Shown: one piece after another, positions 62,764 through 64,000 of the stretch
Numbering within the stretch: the first letter of the stretch is position 1
How the letters are laid out: each line of letters begins with the position of its first letter
Assembly (NCBI RefSeq): GCF_001421515.1
Contig: NZ_LMKM01000023.1
Span: forward strand, 5,707 to 69,706
Direction of reading: 5' to 3'
DNA from: Pedobacter sp. Leaf216
GTDB taxonomy: Bacteria > Bacteroidota > Bacteroidia > Sphingobacteriales > Sphingobacteriaceae
Length of the DNA: 64,000 bases
Position numbers and translations under genes: made by a program
Notes under the pieces: model-generated
The model's input: only the letters and a program-made list of their open reading frames with translations
Databases searched by the model: none
Told to the model about the DNA's origin: nothing

Positions 62764-64000
62764 ATGCCTTCACAAAAAAAATTGCCCAGCATCGTTATCA
62801 GGGGTGCCAGGGAACATAACCTAAAGAATATCGATTTGGAAATACCAAGGGACCAGTTGGTAGTATTCACCGGGGTCTCTGGATCTGGAAAATCTTCGCT
62901 AGCCTTTGGTACCCTTTACGCAGAGGCACAGCGCAGGTATCTGGAATCCGTATCTCCTTATGCGAGGCGGCTTTTTAATCAGATGTCGATCCCTGAGGTA
63001 GACAGCATCACCGGACTTCCTCCGGCGGTTGCGCTGCAGCAGCAGCGCGGAGCAGCCTCGACGCGCTCTACAGTGGGGAGCGTGACGACCCTTTCCAACT
63101 TGCTGCGAATGCTCTATTCCAGGGCCGGGGATTATCCGGGCGGACAGGGTATCATCTATGCAGAAGGCTTTTCGCCCAATACACCGGAAGGTGCTTGTGG
63201 GCACTGCCATGGACTGGGTAAAGTATATGAGGTGAGCGAAAGGAGCATGGTTCCCGACGAAACAAAAACTATCCGCGAGCGCGCGGTTGCCAGTTGGCCC
63301 ACTGCGTGGCAGGGCCAGAACCTGCGGGATATCTTAACCTCTATGGGTATTGATGTTGACATTCCCTGGAAACAGCTTTCTAAAAAGGACCGTGACTTTA
63401 TCTTATATAGTGAAGAATCGCCTTCGGTTCCAGTCTACCCAGGGTATACCCTGCAAGAAGTGCAAAGGGCAATCAGGTCAAAAAAACAGTTCGATTATAT
63501 GGGTACCTTTATTGGCGCACGGCGGTATGTACTGCAGACTTTTGCGACCAGTCAGAGTCAGTTGATGAAAAAACGCGCGCTTTCGTTTATGACCGGAAAG
63601 GAATGCCCGGTCTGCGGGGGAAAGAGGTTGAAAAAACAGGCGCTGTCGGTAAAATTTGAGGGATTGGATATTGCCCAGATGAGCCGACAACCGCTCCAGG
63701 TGCTGCAAGATCTTTTCGGTCCTTATGCACGGCAATCGACTAAGGGGGATAATTCAAATAGGCATCATCTGGAAAAAAAACTGGTTACCCAGCGGATCGC
63801 AGCTGACCTGTATTCACGCATAGCGGTGATGCTGGATCTAGGGCTGGGTTATCTCAGTCTGGAACGGAGTACGCCGACGCTGTCTCCGGGAGAGCTGCAG
63901 CGGCTTAGGCTTGCTACTCAGGTACACTCTAATCTTTTCGGGGTTGTTTACGTATTGGACGAACCATCGGCAGGACTGCATCCTGCGGATACCCGGGCGC
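62764..64000 (+). CDS. UvrA-like ABC ATPase, truncated by the window end
   Basis: Starts at ATG 62764 (MPSQKKLPSIVIRGAREHNL) and is open to the last base, about 412 residues. Walker A GVSGSGKSSLAF is at about 39-50; zinc-finger cysteines lie in GACGHCHGLG and KECPVCGGKR. The first ABC signature is TPTLSPGELQRLRLA, and Walker B is VVYVLDEPSAGLHP. After the STVGSVTTLSNLLRMLYSRA segment it goes straight to the zinc finger, with no room for the UvrB-binding insert of true UvrA. It resembles UvrA paralogues linked to drug self-resistance. Confidence 0.88.
   Translation, partial: MPSQKKLPSIVIRGAREHNLKNIDLEIPRDQLVVFTGVSGSGKSSLAFGTLYAEAQRRYLESVSPYARRLFNQMSIPEVDSITGLPPAVALQQQRGAASTRSTVGSVTTLSNLLRMLYSRAGDYPGGQGIIYAEGFSPNTPEGACGHCHGLGKVYEVSERSMVPDETKTIRERAVASWPTAWQGQNLRDILTSMGIDVDIPWKQLSKKDRDFILYSEESPSVPVYPGYTLQEVQRAIRSKKQFDYMGTFIGARRYVLQTFATSQSQLMKKRALSFMTGKECPVCGGKRLKKQALSVKFEGLDIAQMSRQPLQVLQDLFGPYARQSTKGDNSNRHHLEKKLVTQRIAADLYSRIAVMLDLGLGYLSLERSTPTLSPGELQRLRLATQVHSNLFGVVYVLDEPSAGLHPADTRA

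Noticed and set aside
1..64000. CRISPR arrays, rRNA and tRNA genes
   Set aside because: None seen: no regularly spaced repeats beyond the 90-bp tandem pair, and no recognisable RNA gene sequences.

Overview
The window looks like a chromosome segment of a Bacteroidetes bacterium, most likely Sphingobacteriaceae (Pedobacter-like). The evidence is a Bacteroidetes-type conjugative tra operon, a SusC/SusD pair, RteC-family proteins, an imuA-imuB-dnaE2 mutagenesis cassette, TAnnTTTG-type -7 promoter boxes and the general protein flavour. No rRNA, tRNA or CRISPR array was recognised.

Region 1 (1-15.2 kb, all minus strand) is the mobilisation and transfer block of an integrative conjugative element. 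In transcription order it holds a primase-like Toprim protein, a candidate oriT, an accessory mobilisation protein, a MOBP relaxase, a ParA-type ATPase, a small membrane protein, two TraE-type pilin-like proteins, TraF, the TraG ATPase, three diverged secreted paralogues, an unrecognised secreted protein, TraJ, TraK, TraL, TraM and TraN. A coupling protein follows that is cut off just after its Walker A motif, at the window edge. No integrase is visible.

Region 2 (15.2-36.5 kb) is mainly chromosomal: an aldo/keto reductase, a glycerophosphodiester phosphodiesterase, a GIN-domain secreted protein behind an ECF-sigma-type promoter, a GH92-like glycosidase and a GAF-PAS protein without an output domain. 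It continues with an AlkB-like dioxygenase plus unknown partner divergent from imuA-imuB-dnaE2, a methyltransferase, small hypotheticals, a PRC-barrel protein and a second copy of the GIN-domain gene with the same promoter.

Region 3 (36.6-51.5 kb) is accessory. It has two RteC-family proteins, a long helical protein, two cyclic-nucleotide-binding-fold proteins lacking a clear DNA-binding domain, and a MauE/DoxX-like membrane protein followed by a small secreted two-cysteine protein. Facing these are a SusD-SusC-TlpA operon with a long structured leader (including a candidate small RNA), an XRE regulator and a LytTR/LytS two-component pair. A roughly 100-bp non-coding element is shared between this region and the start of the mobilisation block.

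Region 4 (51.5-60.7 kb) starts with an exonuclease III pseudogene and an IS3 remnant carrying a perfect 90-bp tandem duplication. An OmpR-type two-component system and a CzcCBA/CusCBA-like metal efflux operon follow, and then a sigma-factor remnant. Region 5 (60.8-64 kb) holds a divergent SDR/HxlR pair sharing a GTAAC-repeat operator, a small quinol-monooxygenase-like protein, and the start of a UvrA-like ATPase that seems to lack the UvrB-binding insert.
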